From contig JASFRI010000210.1 of NCBI GenBank assembly GCA_050115015.1, forward strand, positions 1 to 7,245: a stretch of 7,245 bases of DNA, read 5' to 3'. Position numbers and translations under genes: made by a program. The notes under the pieces were generated by a model. That model had not been told where the DNA came from. It was given only the letters and a program-made list of their open reading frames with translations, and searched no databases. Positions 5,722-7,245 of the stretch are shown in pieces. The stretch is from JASFRI01 sp050115015 (GTDB taxonomy: Bacteria > Acidobacteriota > Polarisedimenticolia > CBDVAL01). Position 1 is the first letter of the stretch. Each line of letters starts with the position of its first letter.

Positions 5722-7245
5722 TCAGCGCATCCCCTCGACGAGGAAGAGCTGGGTCTCGTACTGGTAGTAGCCGTAGACGTACGAGGCCTCGTCGTCGCTC
5801 GTGAGGTAGCCCCCGATGGTCATCACCCCCGCGAGACTCCGGGGGGCGATCTCCCGGAGCAGCGTCCGACCGCCGTCCGCGATGTCCACCCGGGTCACCC
5901 GGGCGGGAATCCTCATTCGCTCGTACACGATGAGCGAGCGGCCGTGCGGTGCGAAGCGGCTGACCCGCTCATCCGGGGTGAGGCCGGACACCGGGACCGG
6001 TTCTCCTCCCGACAGCGGGTAGAGGTTCCACCGCCGGTCCTTGTCCGAGGCGAGGACCAGGTCTCCGGCGGGGGAGAGGAGGCAAGACGATGTTCCCTCC
6101 GGCGTCACGGGCCGCGGCGGACCACCCGCGAGCTCCTGGGCCCAGCAGCGCGGCGCGCGTCCGTCCGCGCTCGCCTCCAGCAGGACGCTGCGTCCGTCGG
6201 GGAAGAACTTGCCGTCCTGGTACTGTTCGAGCGTGCCGCGCTCGAGATGCCGTGGTTCGCCCGGGCCGGTCGGGTACAGCACGGCCTCCGCGGGAGTCGA
6301 TGGAATCAAGGACAGCGCCCATGCGCCGTCGGGAGAGAGGTCCGCGGCGAATCCCTCCCCGAGGCGGACGACCGGCGAGCCGTCCGTCTTCCGCAGGCAG
6401 ACCGCGTAGTTCACACCGGCGGCCGTCCCCGCCTCGGTGAACAGGAGGGTGCGTCCGTCGGCGGACAGCGCACTGGGGACTGACAGCTCCAGCCAGGCGA
6501 GATCCCGCTCCTTCTCCTCTCCAGGCGCGAGCGCCAGCAGCCCCCGCTGCGACTCGTCCCGCGTCACCAGCCACCGCCCGCCGGGGAGAATCGCGTGGAA
6601 CGTGAGGCCCCCCGCGCTCTGCAGGGCCGGCCGGATCGCCCCCGCCAGGTCGACGCGGTAGATCGCGAAGTTGCTGTACCCCGTGCCCGCGGAGAAGACG
6701 ATGTCCCGGCCGTCAGGAGTCCAGCCGAGGCCCTCCAGCCCCCAGTACCCGTCGCTCAGGACGGTGACGTTGCCCGCCAGATCGACGACGTCCACGGAGC
6801 CGCGGTCGTCCCCCTTGAGCGGGTGCTCGAAGAAGGCGATCCGCTTCCCGTCCGGCGAGAAGCGCAGGTCGCTCAGGTATCCGGAGGCCTCGTGCAGTAC
6901 GTTCCCGATCGGGAACTCCAGCCGATCCACCCCGTCGACATCACGGATGATCGCCAGCTCCGTCCCGTCGGGGGTCCAGTCGGCCTGACGCACCTTCTCG
7001 ATCAGCTCCCGCGGCGCACCGCCTCCGAGCGGCATCCGCGCCAGGGTGCCCTCGAACAGCCGGTGCCCGGCCCACTCCGCGTCGGTCAGCAGCGCCATCT
7101 CCTGCTGGGAGGACAACGCGAGGAAATGGACGTCGACGAGCCCCAGGCTTCGCGGCTCGGGAAACTCCGGGTCCATCGCGAACACCTCGGGGACGTTCCC
7201 CTCGAGCGCCGCGCTGTAGACGATGGTCTTGCCGTCGGGCGTGGC
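5722..7245 (-). CDS. WD40-like/PD40 (TolB-type) beta-propeller protein, probably C-terminal sensor half of a Ser/Thr protein kinase; 5'-partial
   Basis: The last 507 residues of a longer protein. The frame stays open to the right edge, and the first visible residues (ATPDGKTIVYS) are already a propeller repeat, so the GTG at 7183-7185 is internal. Counting from the edge, PD40-type motifs fall at about residues 2, 91, 130, 176, 221, 261, 304, 349, 391, 432 and 482, with a degenerate one near 43. Each is of the form xPDGxxhhhh, usually 39-50 residues apart. That makes about twelve blades, enough for two propellers. Segments such as RSLGL (32-36), LARMPLGGGAPRE (68-80), LRKTDGSPVVRLGEG (284-298) and the final LFLVEGMR closely resemble the propeller half of acidobacterial PknB-type kinases as I recall them. 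A kinase domain, or less often a winged-helix DNA-binding domain, is therefore expected off the right edge. The role is probably sensing or protein binding. No membrane segment is visible in this half. The gene ends with TGA and converges with the gene before it. Confidence 0.87.
   Translation of the reverse strand, partial: ATPDGKTIVYSAALEGNVPEVFAMDPEFPEPRSLGLVDVHFLALSSQQEMALLTDAEWAGHRLFEGTLARMPLGGGAPRELIEKVRQADWTPDGTELAIIRDVDGVDRLEFPIGNVLHEASGYLSDLRFSPDGKRIAFFEHPLKGDDRGSVDVVDLAGNVTVLSDGYWGLEGLGWTPDGRDIVFSAGTGYSNFAIYRVDLAGAIRPALQSAGGLTFHAILPGGRWLVTRDESQRGLLALAPGEEKERDLAWLELSVPSALSADGRTLLFTEAGTAAGVNYAVCLRKTDGSPVVRLGEGFAADLSPDGAWALSLIPSTPAEAVLYPTGPGEPRHLERGTLEQYQDGKFFPDGRSVLLEASADGRAPRCWAQELAGGPPRPVTPEGTSSCLLSPAGDLVLASDKDRRWNLYPLSGGEPVPVSGLTPDERVSRFAPHGRSLIVYERMRIPARVTRVDIADGGRTLLREIAPRSLAGVMTIGGYLTSDDEASYVYGYYQYETQLFLVEGMR

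Noticed and set aside
5540..5767. Possible 75-residue plus-strand protein in the intergenic gap, with GGAGG before an internal GTG near 5684
   Set aside because: It is basic and featureless, and it runs into the convergent propeller gene. The internal GTG would give only about 27 residues.

Overview
This is a G+C-rich window (about two thirds or more G+C by eye) with four protein-coding genes on alternating strands. It contains no rRNA, tRNA, CRISPR array, insertion sequence or phage gene that I can see. The gene content suggests a chromosome of Acidobacteriota (Thermoanaerobaculia-like) or a similar deep-branching soil or sediment lineage. Two things point there: the protease ends in a tail of the 'EGSYG...G.ERP...C' type, and the last gene resembles the beta-propeller half of the PD40-repeat protein kinases common in that phylum. 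This placement is inferred from remembered family features, not from a search.

Layout. (1) Positions 1-3377, + strand: the C-terminal 1,124 or so codons of a secreted subtilisin-family (S8, KP-43-like) protease. The catalytic Ser is in the window; the Asp and His are off the left edge. A long tail of beta-sandwich modules follows. (2) Positions 3488-4027, - strand: a 179-residue membrane-anchored protein of unknown function, convergent with the protease gene. (3) Positions 4384-5490, + strand: a 368-residue membrane-anchored six-bladed-propeller protein of the strictosidine synthase-like/SMP-30/APMAP group, divergent from gene 2 across a 356-base intergenic region. A plausible promoter there has a perfect dyad in its spacer. 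(4) Positions 5722-7245, - strand: 507 C-terminal residues of a protein rich in WD40-like (PD40/TolB) repeats. It is open at the right edge and probably the sensor half of a Ser/Thr protein kinase. Genes 3 and 4 converge.

Every gene changes strand relative to its neighbour, so no two can share a forward operon. The only pair that could share regulation is genes 2 and 3, through their divergent promoter region. The theme is cell-surface or exported proteins: a secreted protease, two membrane-anchored proteins and a propeller sensor. Nothing in the sequence shows that they form one pathway.

I looked for a new system and do not find a convincing one. The most unusual features are a jelly-roll domain apparently inserted inside the terminal Fn3-like module of the protease, the dyad-in-spacer promoter of gene 3, and the unrecognised membrane protein paired divergently with gene 3.
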